DNA of 25,000 nucleotides from Symbiodinium natans. Lineage: Eukaryota > Sar > Dinophyceae > Suessiales > Symbiodiniaceae. Below are positions 1 through 10,581 of the stretch, one piece after another. The stretch covers positions 1-25,000 of the forward strand of contig CAJNDS010000570.1 in NCBI GenBank assembly GCA_905221605.1, in the 5' to 3' direction. Each line of letters opens with the position of its first letter. The first letter of the stretch is position 1. The translations under genes and the position numbers were made by a program. The notes beneath the pieces were generated by a model, which saw only the letters and a program-made list of their open reading frames with translations, was not told where the DNA came from and did no database searches.

Positions 1-95
1 TCCGTGTCCGTGTCCGTGTCCGTGTCTGTGTCTGTGTCTGTGTCTGTGTCTGTGTCTGTGTGTGTCTGTGTGTGTCTGTGTGTGTCTGTGTGTGT

Positions 96-142
<47 letters not shown>

Positions 143-342
143 TGTGTGTGTGTGTGTGTGTCTCTGTGTGTCTGTGTGTCTCTGTGTGTTTCTTTGAGTC
201 TCTGTGTGCCTCTGTGTGTCTCTGTGAGTCTCTGTGTGCCTCTGTGTGTCTCTGTGTTTTTCTGTGTCTCTGTGTGTCTCTGTGTGTCTCTGTGTGTGTG
301 TGTGTGCGTGCTGAGTGTCTGTGTGCGCTGTGTGTGTGTGTG
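1..342. repeat. TG/TCTG-rich microsatellite
   Basis: The stretch begins with hexamers of the type TCCGTG/TCTGTG, passes into a long (TG)n run at about 86-145, and ends in a degenerate (TGTGTCTC)n tract. Open frames exist on the plus strand (Val/Ser/Cys-only translation), but they are by-products of the repeat and are not genes. Confidence 0.95.
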
Positions 343-1875
343 GGGAACACGAAATGCCAAGGGAGACTTGAAAACGGACGTGTAATTCTACCACGGAAAC
401 CATGCGGCGGGTAGTTTGTCCTCAACATCATGAGTTGCATTGCAATGCCATCAACATGATCGTCATCATCCCACCTACCCAGACCAGGTCTCGCAGTTCT
501 TTATAGTTCTTTCCGCATACACCGCCCAATCCTGCCCCTGAAGGACGCGGAGACGGAGACCCTCGCCAAGCCACCGCCAACCAAAACCTTCTTTCCCGCA
601 ACCACTCACGACGAAGCAACACCACCACTGCTACACCCGCTTCAACCCTCACCCCCACCACCACCCCAAGTCCACATAGACCCCCACAGCGACATCCTTT
701 TTGGCGGCATCGAGACTGCGGAGTATGCCCTGCCCAGTCTGCATCGAGGCTGTCATTGAGACGCTTGCCGCACCGACTGATTCGAAGCACGGGAACACGC
801 TGCACATCCGAAAGATCAAAGTCCTCGTGAAGCATGCGCTGGCCTAGCCAAAAAAAGACACTCCGTGCGCCACAACATGCGGACCCAAGCCTCCACAACA
901 AACTGCGAAGGACCGACGTTGTCTGTCATGCTGGCAAGGAAGCGATCAAAACCAGCCGCGTCAGCCTCTACTGTCTTTATTTTCGGAGAGAGAGAGAGAG
1001 GGGGACAAAAAAAGACTCTATTTTCTCTATTTTCTCACTTGTTCTCCGACAACAGATTATATTGAGCTTATTGTATAAAGAGATACATATTTAAGGAAAC
1101 TCACCACACTTTTCCTCAAGCGGCTATTCTCTGAAGGAAAGGTGCTCCACTGTCTGCCAGCTTTTCAGCCAGAGTTTAGGGATGAGAAGGTAAACCAAAC
1201 TCGGTCTTACCTCAAAGTTCAGCTGGCAGGGACAGCAGACAGAGGAGTACCGTTTGGGGTAGCTATCCCCTCGGTCCCAGCAGTACTGCACAGGACTGGG
1301 AGGGCAACTGCAAGCCAAAAGCCTACAGACATCGTCAAAGTGTTCAGTTTCCTTACTCGCGTAATCGCAGTCTCATATGACACAACACCCGGGGCGCGGC
1401 TGGCCGAGAAAAAAATGAAAAGGGCTGGCCGAGCAAAAAACAAAACACAAATTCCGCAGAGCGCATCGGTGAGCAAAACGGGGAGCAGAGAAGGACCATG
1501 AAGTGGACAGCACCCATGTGGAGTTCTTCGCAAAAAAGGGAGCCCTACATTCAGCGGACCATCCGTGCTCTGAGGACACGTGTTTTCAACTATGTTGAAA
1601 GAAACTCAACATTTCTCAACCTCCAGGTCCGCGGGACACTTCAGAGGCATTTGGGTCCAAACAAGACCGTGACTGTGTGCACTGATTGTACAATTTGCCT
1701 CTTTTGGTTGAGTCGAGAGTTGTCGCTGCTTTCGCGCCGATTGCTTAGGTCAGGGCATGGTGGCTGTGGCTGTCATGTGAAAAGGTGTGAAAAGATTTCA
1801 CGGGTTGCCGTGCAAACATGCGACTGATGTCAACGTATTGTGCTTCAGCAGTCTCAAAAAATCTGTTTAAGTGCT
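343..1875. other. unassigned region without a recognisable gene
   Basis: I see no gene I can name here. A short (GA)n run lies near 986-1000. Two overlapping stretches at about 480-845 read like possible coding exons: a minus-strand frame preceded by a T-rich tract and AG (near 843), and a plus-strand Pro-rich frame ending near 763. They occupy the same DNA on opposite strands, neither matches a family I know, and neither shows a convincing full gene structure. The rest (about 1090-1875) has only short scattered frames. The sequence just downstream (minus sense) of the EF-hand stop codon would be that gene's 3' untranslated region. Confidence 0.5.
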
Positions 1876-2088
1876 TCAAACACTGTCCTGGCAAATCCAA
1901 CGCACGAACTCGTGGTAGTAGATCTTGCCGTCCTGGTCCACGTCCGCCTGACACTGACAAGCTCAAGCTATTCGAAGCTTTTTGAGGCTTTCAATCCTCT
2001 TCCCAGAGGACCAAAAAGGACCGGAAATCGGGCCTGCGGCCTACCACGGCCGCCCTATGCTGCCCTCTCATAAGGAGAAATGAAGCCA

Positions 2089-2119
<31 letters not shown>

Positions 2120-2562
2120 CGGGAGCGGGAGCGGGAGCGGGAGCGGGAGCGGGAGCGGGAGCGGGAGCGGGAGCGGGAGCGGGACAAAGTGAATCGAAGG
2201 CGAGGGGAATGTGTTGTGCGCTCCGCTCTCCCCTCATACCCCCACCTCCTTGAGCAGCACGTCGACCACGTGAGGGGTGAAGAACCTCGGCAAAGTGAAA
2301 GCTTCGGCAGCTGTCAAAGCGTTTGCAACAAAGTCTTGCCACTTGTGGCTGCCAAAGCACTCTTCATCCAGCTTGTGCAACATGGTGAAGAACTCAGCCC
2401 GATCCAATACCTTGGAACAGATACAATTGTGTTCTCGAAATGCTTATTGCCACTACGTACCGCTACTCCTCCGCAGCTGCCATCAGTTGCCAACATCACA
2501 ATTGCAAACCTGCTCGGTCTCGCTCTCCATCACCATTTTGATCATAAAGTGCGAAAGCTTTC
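1876..2562 (-). CDS. EF-hand calcium-binding protein, 3' exons (spliced)
   Basis: Three minus-strand exons join in frame: 2562-2526, 2410-2246 and 1947-1876 (TGA at 1878-1876). The joined frame encodes KAFALYDQNGDG, then VLDRAEFFTML and 44 more residues ending VLLKE, then ADVDQDGKIYYHEFVRWI and a short tail. Both EF-hand loops are canonical: D-Q-N-G-D-G-V-L-D-R-A-E and D-V-D-Q-D-G-K-I-Y-Y-H-E, each with acidic residues at 1, 3 or 5 and Glu at 12. The loops sit 62 residues apart rather than the usual 36 or so, so an insert separates the hands. The 3' intron (2245-1948) is GT-AG and contains a GA/GCGGGA microsatellite. The other intron (2525-2411) begins GA and ends AG, a donor type reported in dinoflagellates. 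Upstream exons were not found. The product probably binds calcium; whether it is part of a kinase or a small sensor cannot be told. Confidence 0.72.
2092..2184. repeat. (GA)n followed by (GCGGGA)11 microsatellite
   Basis: A GA dinucleotide run (2092-2118) leads directly into 11 exact copies of the hexamer GCGGGA (2119-2184). It lies inside the last intron of the EF-hand gene. Confidence 0.95.
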
Positions 2563-2983
2563 CTGGCTTCTCAGTAACACATGGCAATCCCAAGCCTTCC
2601 AGAATCATTTACATCAGTCGGCAATTGCCCTGGCCCCTTTGCACAGAATAGATCAGAATAGCCGACGTCTCTGTTCTCAGCATTCACTGAAAGAATATTT
2701 GAGCATGAACACAACAACAGGCCAAGAGACAAGCACAGCATCTCCCCTTAACCCTAAACTTGCACGGCAGGGCCAAGAGACAAGCAAAGCATGCCAATCC
2801 TGCCTTTTCCCTTCCCAAAAGTAGTGGTCCTAAAAATGCACTTTTCCGCTTTTTGACACGAAACCGCGAATGCATGGGAAATACCGCAACTCGGGTGTTC
2901 CCAGACGCAGACAGACCAGGCAGCCGGGGGTGCGCTAGTACTTGTACTAGTAGTGGTGGTAGTAGTAGTAGTAGTAGGAGTAG

Positions 2984-3027
<44 letters not shown>

Positions 3028-3146
3028 ATAATAAGCACCACGGCTCTGACTTGTCCCAATAGCGGGGCACCTTTTTTAGGTGATAGCTGGCGCCTCCTGC
3101 TACGCGATGGCTCTGACCGCTTCTATGGCTCTTGGGCATGGAGGGC
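2563..3146. other. unassigned region 5' of the EF-hand exons
   Basis: This may hold further 5' exons or introns of the EF-hand gene. A good acceptor-like tract (T-rich, ending CAG) lies near 2695 on the minus strand, but the sequence after it gives no recognisable protein. A duplicated phrase (GGCCAAGAGACAAGC) occurs at about 2722 and 2770. The right end contains a TAG microsatellite and then reaches the telomere-type array. Confidence 0.5.
2948..3033. repeat. (TAG)n trinucleotide microsatellite
   Basis: A nearly uninterrupted run of TAG/GTA triplets with a few TGG and GGAG interruptions. It generates spurious open frames on both strands (poly-Ser, poly-Val, poly-Leu, poly-Thr). Confidence 0.95.
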
Positions 3147-3202
3147 TTTAGGGTTTAGGGTTTAGGGTTTAGGGTTTAGGGTTTAGGGTTTAGGGTTTAG
3201 GG
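3147..3202 (+). repeat. telomere-type array, (TTTAGGG)8
   Basis: Exactly eight perfect TTTAGGG units, 56 bases. The right border is the outer end of an LTR (3203), which starts directly after the final GGG. The left border is unique sequence. TTTAGGG is the telomere repeat of plants and of dinoflagellates. The orientation matches the two other arrays of the window. Confidence 0.97.
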
Positions 3203-3495
3203 TACGGGGGCAACCGAAGGGGAAAAGGGAAAGAAACCAACCCTTAACAGTTGCCTATATGGATTTCCCAGATCGAACCAGTAAGAAAAGAATCCCACCC
3301 TAGAGGGAAAGGCTAAGGGAGAAGGGTCGGGACTACTACCTCCCACAAGACCCAACACCCAACACACGGACACAACCTTTTCAACGAAAAGCGGACGGCT
3401 CTGGGCCATCTTGAGCCAAATAAGATTTCCGGGTTCATTGACCCTTCCAACCCTCAACACTAACTCCTTTCTACAATGCCAATTGCAGCTCCGCA
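3203..3495 (-). repeat. 3' long terminal repeat of unit 1
   Basis: In minus sense it begins TGCGGAG at 3495, directly after a polypurine tract, and ends CCGTA at 3203, directly before CCCTAAA repeats. Homologous segments lie at 12500-12712, 11485-11690 and 24897-25000. The ends form a short imperfect inverted repeat (TGCGG / CCGTA). It is about 80 bases longer than its relatives because of extra sequence in its second half. A spliced-leader-like relic lies at 3430-3410. Confidence 0.7.
3410..3430 (-). other. spliced-leader-like relic in LTR 1
   Basis: In minus sense the 21 bases end TTTGGCTCAAG, identical to the 3' end of the dinoflagellate trans-spliced leader. The 5' half is diverged. The equivalent position of every LTR in the window keeps TGGCTCAAG. 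Confidence 0.6.
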
Positions 3496-3524
3496 CTCCC
3501 CCTGTCCTAGGATTTCCTAGGACA
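3496..3524 (-). promoter_or_regulatory. 3' hairpin and polypurine tract of unit 1
   Basis: In minus sense a perfect inverted repeat (arms TGTCCTAGGA / TCCTAGGACA, 3524-3503) runs into AGGGGGAG (3503-3496), followed at once by TG of the LTR. A purine run directly before a TG-starting repeat is the arrangement of a plus-strand primer in LTR retroelements. The hairpin recurs at the same place in units 2 and 4. Confidence 0.65.
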
Positions 3525-3865
3525 CCTTGGAGGTGCAGATATTTTGGCCAAAAACTGCCATTAAAGCAGCAGCCAGCTGCTTGAAATGCACAATATGGTT
3601 TAACGTCATCCAGGACGAAATTATAGCACATTGGCTAACCCACTAACCACAGAGAATCTCTTTTCACCATGATCCTCTCATCATTGAAGACTCCTTGGCC
3701 TTCTTCACCACAAACCGTGGTCTTCGCTACGCGAAAAGCTACTGACTTCTACTATCAGGGATTTCCATACCCTTAATAGTAACCACCACATTGTCAGCAC
3801 ATTGGCTGTTCCAGCGCACCTGTCTCCAGAAAGAGAAAAACCATCCCTTCATCCATACCATCCAA
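3525..3865 (-). other. conserved 3' block between zinc-finger frame and LTR (copy 1)
   Basis: The block is non-coding in this copy, with several stops in every sensible frame, but is clearly homologous to 12742-13136 and 24480-24866. Shared landmarks in minus sense are GGGTATGGAAATCCCTGAT (near 3775), TTCGTCCTGGATGACGT (near 3620) and TTTTGGCCAAAA. In copy 4 the same block is largely open and in frame with the upstream protein. It may be a 3' untranslated region or a decayed C-terminal extension. Confidence 0.6.
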
Positions 3866-6449
3866 TCACTTCTTTTCCGATTGTTGGCAATCTTGAGGTG
3901 AAGTTGCAGCAGAATATACTAGGTCCGAAACTGTAAGCACAGGATCCTGTACGCACCTTTGAATTGAGGATACCAATCCTTCTCTCTTTGCGTCCTCAAT
4001 CGCTTGGCAAGATTGACCCAGCTCTGCATTCACAGTGGTAGACACTGGTGCATCCGCATCAGATGGACGATCCTTTTCCTCAGGACCTTGCACCATTACC
4101 ACCTCTTCTTTTTTGGGACTCTGACTTTTCTCCCTCTTCTTTGTCTTTCCACCGACATTTGACTTTGTGCGCGTCTTCGAGGATTTTTCCACTGCAGAAA
4201 CCACCACATTGGATGTTGATCCACCCTTCTCAATGATCGTCGGCATCTTCTTCGGCTTTGGAACCATGAGAGTGTAAGGATCTTCGATAGCTGCAGCTTT
4301 CCTCTTCTTTTTTACCTTTTTCTTCTCTTCTTCAACGGCAACCTCCGTCTCCGAAGTCTCAACCACTTCTTTTTCGGCAGGAATATCCTTGCTGGACTCC
4401 CTTTCTAGGGACCTCTTTTTGCCTCTTTTGGAATCCTTTTCTTCTCCCAAATTGGCTCGCTCATACCATATCCTCAGGTCATTGACCCATTCTTCCACCT
4501 CCGCGAGCGAAACCTCATACGACTTCACTACTTCGAGAAGTTCCAGCACGGTCAACATACCAGTGGTCCACGAAACCCATTCTTGATCCATTTGGTCAGT
4601 ATCTCCAGTGAACTTCAGGAGTTTGAACAATGGGTCCGTGTCTGCTGGAGCCAAATCTGGCTTGCCATCGGACAGAAATGAAATCGCCTCCATCAACAGT
4701 TCCGTCATTTTGGTATCTTCGTCATAAACCATAAAATCCTCCTCACCATCATCGAACTGTTCAGGAGAAATCTCCTTTTCTCCACCATTTGCACCAGAAT
4801 TTCTCCTTGGACCATCCCTTGGGGGCGTCCTTGGAGACCTTGGCCTCTGTTCATTCAGCGGAACACCATGCTCGAAGACACACCTGTCACCATAACGACA
4901 CTTTCCAGACCGAACAAACTGGATGCACCTGACACCAGTTGCATCATGCGAGAACCCACAATCCTTTCCAGCGAAACATTCTCTCCCTGCCACATAGTAT
5001 TTGCACCAATACGAATGTAGCACCACATCATCTTCGGAATGGATGAATTTGCAGTCTTCACCAAATTTGCAGCGATCTTTCCCCTTACCGAACCAATAGC
5101 AGAAGCCCTTCTTCCTCTTCTCCAAGCGCTCTGCCTCGCACCGGTCCATAGGGCGATTGTGCTCTACATGAACATTGCCATGTACCTGGGGACTGCTCCC
5201 TTCACCCGACGTGCTATCAGTATTTGGTGCTTGGAGTACAGCTGGAAAACCTGGCCTTGGTCCTACCACCTTCATGATTGGTTTTCCGCCAACTCCTGAG
5301 CCATGCTGAGACGATCCAAAAACATTGAACATCTTCGTGAAGGCCTTTCTAGTGCCAATCTTCTGCACCCTTTTGATTGGACGTTTCATTGCTCCAACCT
5401 TGCATCCAGATGCGTTCAAACGACACAACCTCCTATACCCAGCTCTATATCCCTGAGCCATAAGAATTTTAGAGGCAGTAACATTCTCCACCTCTACCTT
5501 TTCCAATGGTCCCTCACTTCCCGGAACAAACCCATCCATATCTGAAGACCTTTCCATCTTTTTTGACACCACTTCGTCGAGGTAGTCTTCCGAGATCCAG
5601 GGTAAGTTCCTCTTAGAGGAAGGATTGTCATCATTGTTTGGTCCTTCACCAGGATACCCTTTTGTGCTGTCAAAGATCTTACCAGTAGTGCGGTCCTGCA
5701 TAGAGAAATTAGAAGCCACGCGGGAGTACACTGACCACAAGAAAATCCTTGTGTCCGCCAGTCTTGATGACCCACTGGATGTCTCCTCTTCCGGAGAAAC
5801 TTCTGGCGCTTTGCCATCCCCTCCAGTGTCACCACTTGTCTCACCTCCAGCATCTTCAATGGGAATAAGGGATTCATTGTTCCCTTGATCAAGTACCGCA
5901 TCCTCTGGTCCAAGAACTTCCAGCACCGCTGTCGAAGGATCCACCTCTTCATCAGCATCGTCATCCATCCTTTTCCAGAGAGCCTCCAATTGGTCCGCAC
6001 AAGTCGCCGCTTGAAGGAACTCCATCAACCGGGCCCTCCCGCGCTGCCAGAGAAATTCCGAAACCATCACCGACCCCTGGGCTCCAAGATTCAGGAACGG
6101 GTGAACCAATTTGGCTACCCTCGCCATAAGTTCAATGTGAACTTCCATGCCTGGACTGCGACTCCAATCATAGGCAATTGCCTCCATAGCAGTTCCAAAC
6201 TTGTCAGTATTTTTGAATTCCCCTTCCAGACCAGGAGACAACAAGGCACCCATCACCGAAAGAGGGTAATTTCCCACCGCCGGCAAGCACGGGTTGTCAT
6301 GGAACGAATGATGCAGGTCACAATAATGTCCTTGATCTCTCCTTTGAAAAAGGAGTGCTCCAGTCCCTAGCTGGGCATTCATTTCATCCACTTGAACCAT
6401 TTCAGCACATATCCTCTGTGCCATGTACGCCATTGCTGGCCAGACGGAA
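3866..6449 (-). CDS. CCCH zinc-finger protein, C-terminal segment, copy 1
   Basis: An open frame of 855 codons counted from an internal ATG at 6433; the true protein continued from the middle segment across an 11-base deletion. Residues 1-330 are conserved among copies but unassigned. A triple CCCH cluster follows: C445/C455/C461/H465 (CX9CX5CX3H), C477/C486/C492/H496 and C503/C512/C518/H522 (both CX8CX5CX3H). All ligands are present. Next come a PRSPRTPP motif, a conserved region (560-660) with WVNDLRIWYERA, and a Lys-rich tail with KKVKKKRK, a likely nuclear localisation signal. The last residues before SDL match all other copies. The stop lies at the same place as in the copy 2 sequence. 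CCCH triplets of this spacing usually bind single-stranded RNA; the target is unknown. Confidence 0.75.
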
Positions 6450-7642
6450 CGACCGACGCATAACCCAATCAGTTGTTGGCGACTGAATCAGCGTCCTTGG
6501 ATCATACACCATAACTACCATCGCACCGTCACCCATTGACTGATCAGCATCGTCCTCCAGTGCCAGGTTCTCTTCCTGTTCGCTTGCACCCTCGGATGAC
6601 ATGCTAATAACCAAATTTCGATCCATCTTATTGGACCCTTTTTGGCAGTCTCTTTGCCCCACAGGCAACTTGCCAACAGCAACCTTCCAATACATCCGAG
6701 TCAGAAGGCCTTTATCCAGCAATTGCTGAAGGTCATTCTTCACCGGACAAACATCCAATATCTTCGCACCATCACCACAGAGTTCATTGCTCCCACCTTC
6801 TCCTTCTTTTTGGTCAGTCTCCTCGCCAGAAATTTGTACTGCTCCTTCCGGCGCCGTCTCCTGTCCAGCCACTTCTTGCCCAGGAAGAACTTGAGCGCTT
6901 TCAGAGACATTCACCTGTCCAGCAACACCTTGCCCAGGTAAAACCTCATCCGTGGAGCCCACCGCCAGCGAACCAACCATAACTGAGCCATCCCTTGCTC
7001 TTTTTTGAGACCGTTCAGCTCGACGAGAAGGTTGTGGTAGCGAAAAAACTTGTGAAGTCACTTCTTGGCGGGTCTCCCCCCGCGACGCTTTGTCGCGCCC
7101 TTCGCCAAGGTGCACCGATTTTTTCGGCCCGTCATTGGAGCCTGAAGAACCACTCTGCGGAACATTGCCACGAATCGCAGTTCTCTGTGAATCCCTTTCT
7201 TGCAAGAAGATTTCCTTCAGGCGTTGCGTGGCATTGGTCTCCTCCTCGCTTGAATCGCTTGAGGAAGCGGCATACGAGACCAAGGCCTCCGCCTGTTCAT
7301 CATCATCCACCACATCTGCCCAGCTCTGCTGAACCGATACGACAACCCACCACGAGGCTTCAGTTCCAGCGGCTTCGGCTTTTCCACCACTTCCGCCGGT
7401 TGCACTCGTCGTTGTGACCGAGAGCGTGGCACCTGTCGCACCTGTTTTTTGTCCAGCAAGGGCCTTCCCCTTCTCACAGGGGTTGATCTTGACCGATACT
7501 TTTTTGTTGGTGGATTCACCGGCGGCATTCCAACTCCCACCAACTGCAGCTTCTGTACGCACAGCGGAGACCTCTGCGCAAGCGTCCAAGCATCACGGTA
7601 CCTGACCTTATCAAAAAACTCCCGATAGGAGCCTCTCGGCAT
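6450..7642 (-). pseudogene. zinc-finger protein middle segment, copy 1 (frameshifted)
   Basis: The middle of the ancestral protein continues in two further frames. From 7642 to about 7322 it reads MPRGSYREFFDK and then an Arg/Ser-rich linker (RQVPRSRSQRR). One missing base near 7321, relative to copy 2, moves it to a third frame, which runs through an acidic Ser-rich stretch, RDKASRGETRQ, and two copies of VLPGQxVAGQ, to VYDPRTLIQSPTTDWVMRR. An 11-base deletion near 6450 then ends this frame. The same residues are found in copies 2 and 3, which shows that the three frames were once one. The region is low-complexity and probably disordered; no domain is recognised. Confidence 0.7.
7064..7109 (-). 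repeat. 46-base nested palindrome inside coding sequence, copy 1
   Basis: The outer arms CTTGGCG / CGCCAAG enclose inner arms CGCGAC / GTCGCG with a GCTTT loop. In sense it encodes LGEGRDKASRGETRQ. The same 46 bases recur in copies 2 and 3. Confidence 0.85.
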
Positions 7643-10581
7643 GGTTTTGCACCGGAGTCTTCAGCTTCACGCACCTGAGCGAGGGTTCGCACCGCCGCTC
7701 TTCCAGTTCCTTTGCTCCCAGAAGATTGTTGTACCCGTACAGATGCATCGGAAGGAACTGCTTTTTCCGGTCCTCCCGGACGATATCGGACACCACCAAC
7801 CAATTGCAGAATTTTGCACGCGGTCACTTTGTTGATCCCTTTGTCAACTAAATCTTCCACAAAGATGAACTCTTGCAAGTCTGACACATTGGTCACACCA
7901 AGCGTAATCATCACCTCACTTACATGAGGGGTATACACCCACAGGTGTTCGTTGCGAGCCATCCAATTTTCAATTGGCTCCTCCGGATTTTGAAGCCGAG
8001 TACCAGTGGATTCAGCCACCGAATTCTTTTGTTCATCAGCTGCTTCATCCAGAATACCTTTTTCACCTTCTTTTTGTGACACATTGGTCATTTGCAGCGC
8101 TTTTGGTGCCGAGGATGAGGAAGAGTCAGCTCCCCCACTCGCAGGTGGCTGAAAAGTGCTTCTGTCCGAAATTTCCCATCCTCTCTCTTTTTCAAACCGG
8201 ACCTGATTGGCCACCTGTACCAAGTGTTTCAGGAGCGTCAGCCGCTCATCTGACATCTCGTCGTGGGAGTACTTGCAGAAATTTGACCCTTTCCGGCAAC
8301 GTCCTCTGAGGTAATAATCGAAACAGCAATGGTGGAACCCTGCGTCCCTTAGTGCCTTCCTGGAAGCATTGTCCCAAGATTTGCCGGGCTCCCAAGTCCC
8401 CTCCAATGCTATGTCATCGTTGTGAAGATACCTGCGTGTAGTCCCATATTTACAACCACCTTGATTGTAATACAGACACAGACGAGCTTTTGGCTCACCC
8501 GACGTAAGTTCACCCTTTGATGCACCTTTGCCAAAATTGTACTTGGCCCGGAAGGCTAAATCCTCCCGCTCCTGCTGTGCCTCATCCACTGTACCTTCCT
8601 CTGTGGGAGGGTCACCGATGTTCCCATCCTCATCATCAGCTTCTTGGCTGTTCTTTGGATCAGTTGACCCCCCTTCTGGCCAACCTTCACCATAACGACG
8701 ATGCTCATAGGGACAACCATCGCCATTGCGACACCTTCCCTTATTGAAGAACTTGCACAGTTTGCTGTATCCAGGTGACACAGTCTGTGGAGTCATGTGA
8801 GCCTTTTTGTACTGGTCAGGGTCCATGTAGGCTTCCATTGGCTTGTTCTCCCTTTTGCTCATGGATTGCACTGCACCATCAAGCTCCTGCAAAAATAGCT
8901 TGGTGTCCAACCAAAGCGCGTTCCAAAACTCATCTTCCCCTTGATTCAGCACCGTTGCCACCGCTTCACCCACAACTGGTCGAGTAAATCTCCTTTTTCT
9001 GCATGCCAGTTCGAAAAGCGCGTTGTGGTACTGTTTTCGGGAAAAAGTGGTTAACTTTCCCAAGCCTGTGCTTTCTGTACCATCAGGCTTCCAACCATCA
9101 TTTTGCAAGATGCCATACGTGCGCCGAGCTTCCGCATTGCGGAATGCATGATCTGCAACACACTCCTGTAAATCTTCCATCGGGCGACCCAACAGCATCC
9201 CAGTGATTTTGCCAACATAGGCCTCATCTTCGTTTCCATTCTCCAGAAGAGCTTTGTAGATCTTTTCTCCATAAAGTTGCCTTTCCTCTCGTTCTTCTGA
9301 GGATAACTCCTGTACCACAAGCCCTTCATCGGATTGCTCTTCCTCCTGTTTCCAGTCCCATTGACCGTTGGAATCTTGGTACCATTGACCAGCATACCAT
9401 GAATCCGTCCACCACGTACTCCAGCCGCTGGGTTTCCATTTCCGCAGCGTCGAGGAAGAGTCCTCCACGTCCTCTTCCAAAACCAGACAGGTGTCCAAGA
9501 TTATGGTACCATCATCTTCCACTCGTTTCACTGTTCCATTGACAGTATCACCAAATCTGAACTGACACGTATTGTTCCCTTCTGCAGGAATCAATACATT
9601 CAAATTACCAAGGTCCAAAAAAGAAAAAGCTCCATACCCATTGATGCAGCGCACTAGACCCATGATCTCATCTCCCTCTTGATAGCAATGGTTCCCAGGT
9701 GATTCCAAGGCTCCCGCTCGGGGCACTTTCTTTGCATGCTCTTCAGAAACCACCTCTGTATCATCGGCTCCTGGCGCATCCTTTGTCTTCACCTTTGGGT
9801 CACACTGCTCGTCCTGCTCCACGAGTCCCACAGGCTCATCTCCCTTGTGCTCCTGGATTTCAGGACCTCCCTTTTTCTCCGCCAAAGGCTTTGCCTCATC
9901 TGCTGCAGTTCGCTCGGTGTCGACTTCCGGCGAACTTCCAGACGGCAACACTTCTCCCTTCATGGGAGTGGACCCATCATTGGAGTCCTTTGTCACACCT
10001 TCTGCAGCAGGCAAATTTTCTTCCACTGCAGGGCGATTGAGTTGATCATCCACGGCAGGCACACTTTCTTCCACCGCAGGCTCCTTTGGTTCCATGGTTT
10101 CCAAAGGAGAATTGCCACCATCATTGACCACAGCTGCCTCATCGGCTCCGGTGTAGCCCTTGCTATTTCGTTCCTCGCGGCTAACTTCAGGTTGCACCAG
10201 TGCGTCCACCTGTGAACCTCCATCATCAGCTGCTGCGGAGACCTGCGCGCCATTGTTGCAGTCGCCCGTGGAACGTAACACCATATGCACCTCAACCCGT
10301 GCTTCCTTCGCACTCCAGGTACTATCTGGCGCATCGACCCGCGCATCATTGGCGCTCCAGGCCTCATCTTTCAGATCTTCCGTGTCTCCAGCTATTCCAG
10401 AAGCTTCTTTTTCCCCTTGAATGGCAGGAATCTTGGCACCAAACGAAGAGACCTCCTCAGTCGCAACACACAACTTTTTCCCTCCGTCTTCCGAATCTCC
10501 AGGACTACGGTCGTGCTGACGGCGCTCTGATGCAGGACAGGAAGTGTTATCGTCAAAGTGGCGCTTGCTGGATGATGGGTG
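7643..10581 (-). CDS. S1 / MLLE / CCCH zinc-finger protein, N-terminal segment, copy 1
   Basis: This is the longest intact piece of the family. The frame is open from 10581 (after TGA 10584-10582). No ATG starts it, so an upstream exon is likely. Counting from the Leu codon at 10473: acidic low-complexity N-terminus (1-255), S1-like RNA-binding domain (263-331, with NGYGAFSFLDLG and GDTVNGTVKRV), Trp-rich segment (351-374), PABC/MLLE-like domain (399-455, signature VGKITGMLL), CCCH finger 1 (C573, C581, C587, H591), finger 2 (C666, C674, Arg at 680 in place of Cys, H684), finger 3 (C717, C726, C733, H737), and a helical SAM-like stretch (about 832-895). The domains suggest a cytoplasmic or nuclear mRNA-binding protein. 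A one-base loss near 7645 shifts the frame; nonsense residues then follow to a stop at 7516. Probably a pseudogene. No family name is known to me. Confidence 0.75.

Noticed and set aside
4-414. Plus-strand open frames of Val/Ser/Cys residues
   Set aside because: They are translations of the TG/TGTCTC microsatellite and carry no protein signal.
2684-3165. Open frames with poly-Leu, poly-Thr, poly-Ser or poly-Val on both strands
   Set aside because: They come from the TAG trinucleotide repeat at 2948-3033.
3866-10473. Explaining the three overlapping minus-strand frames of copy 1 as exons separated by introns
   Set aside because: The frames overlap or nearly touch, and comparison with copy 2 shows one-base and 11-base deletions at the switch points, with no room for introns.
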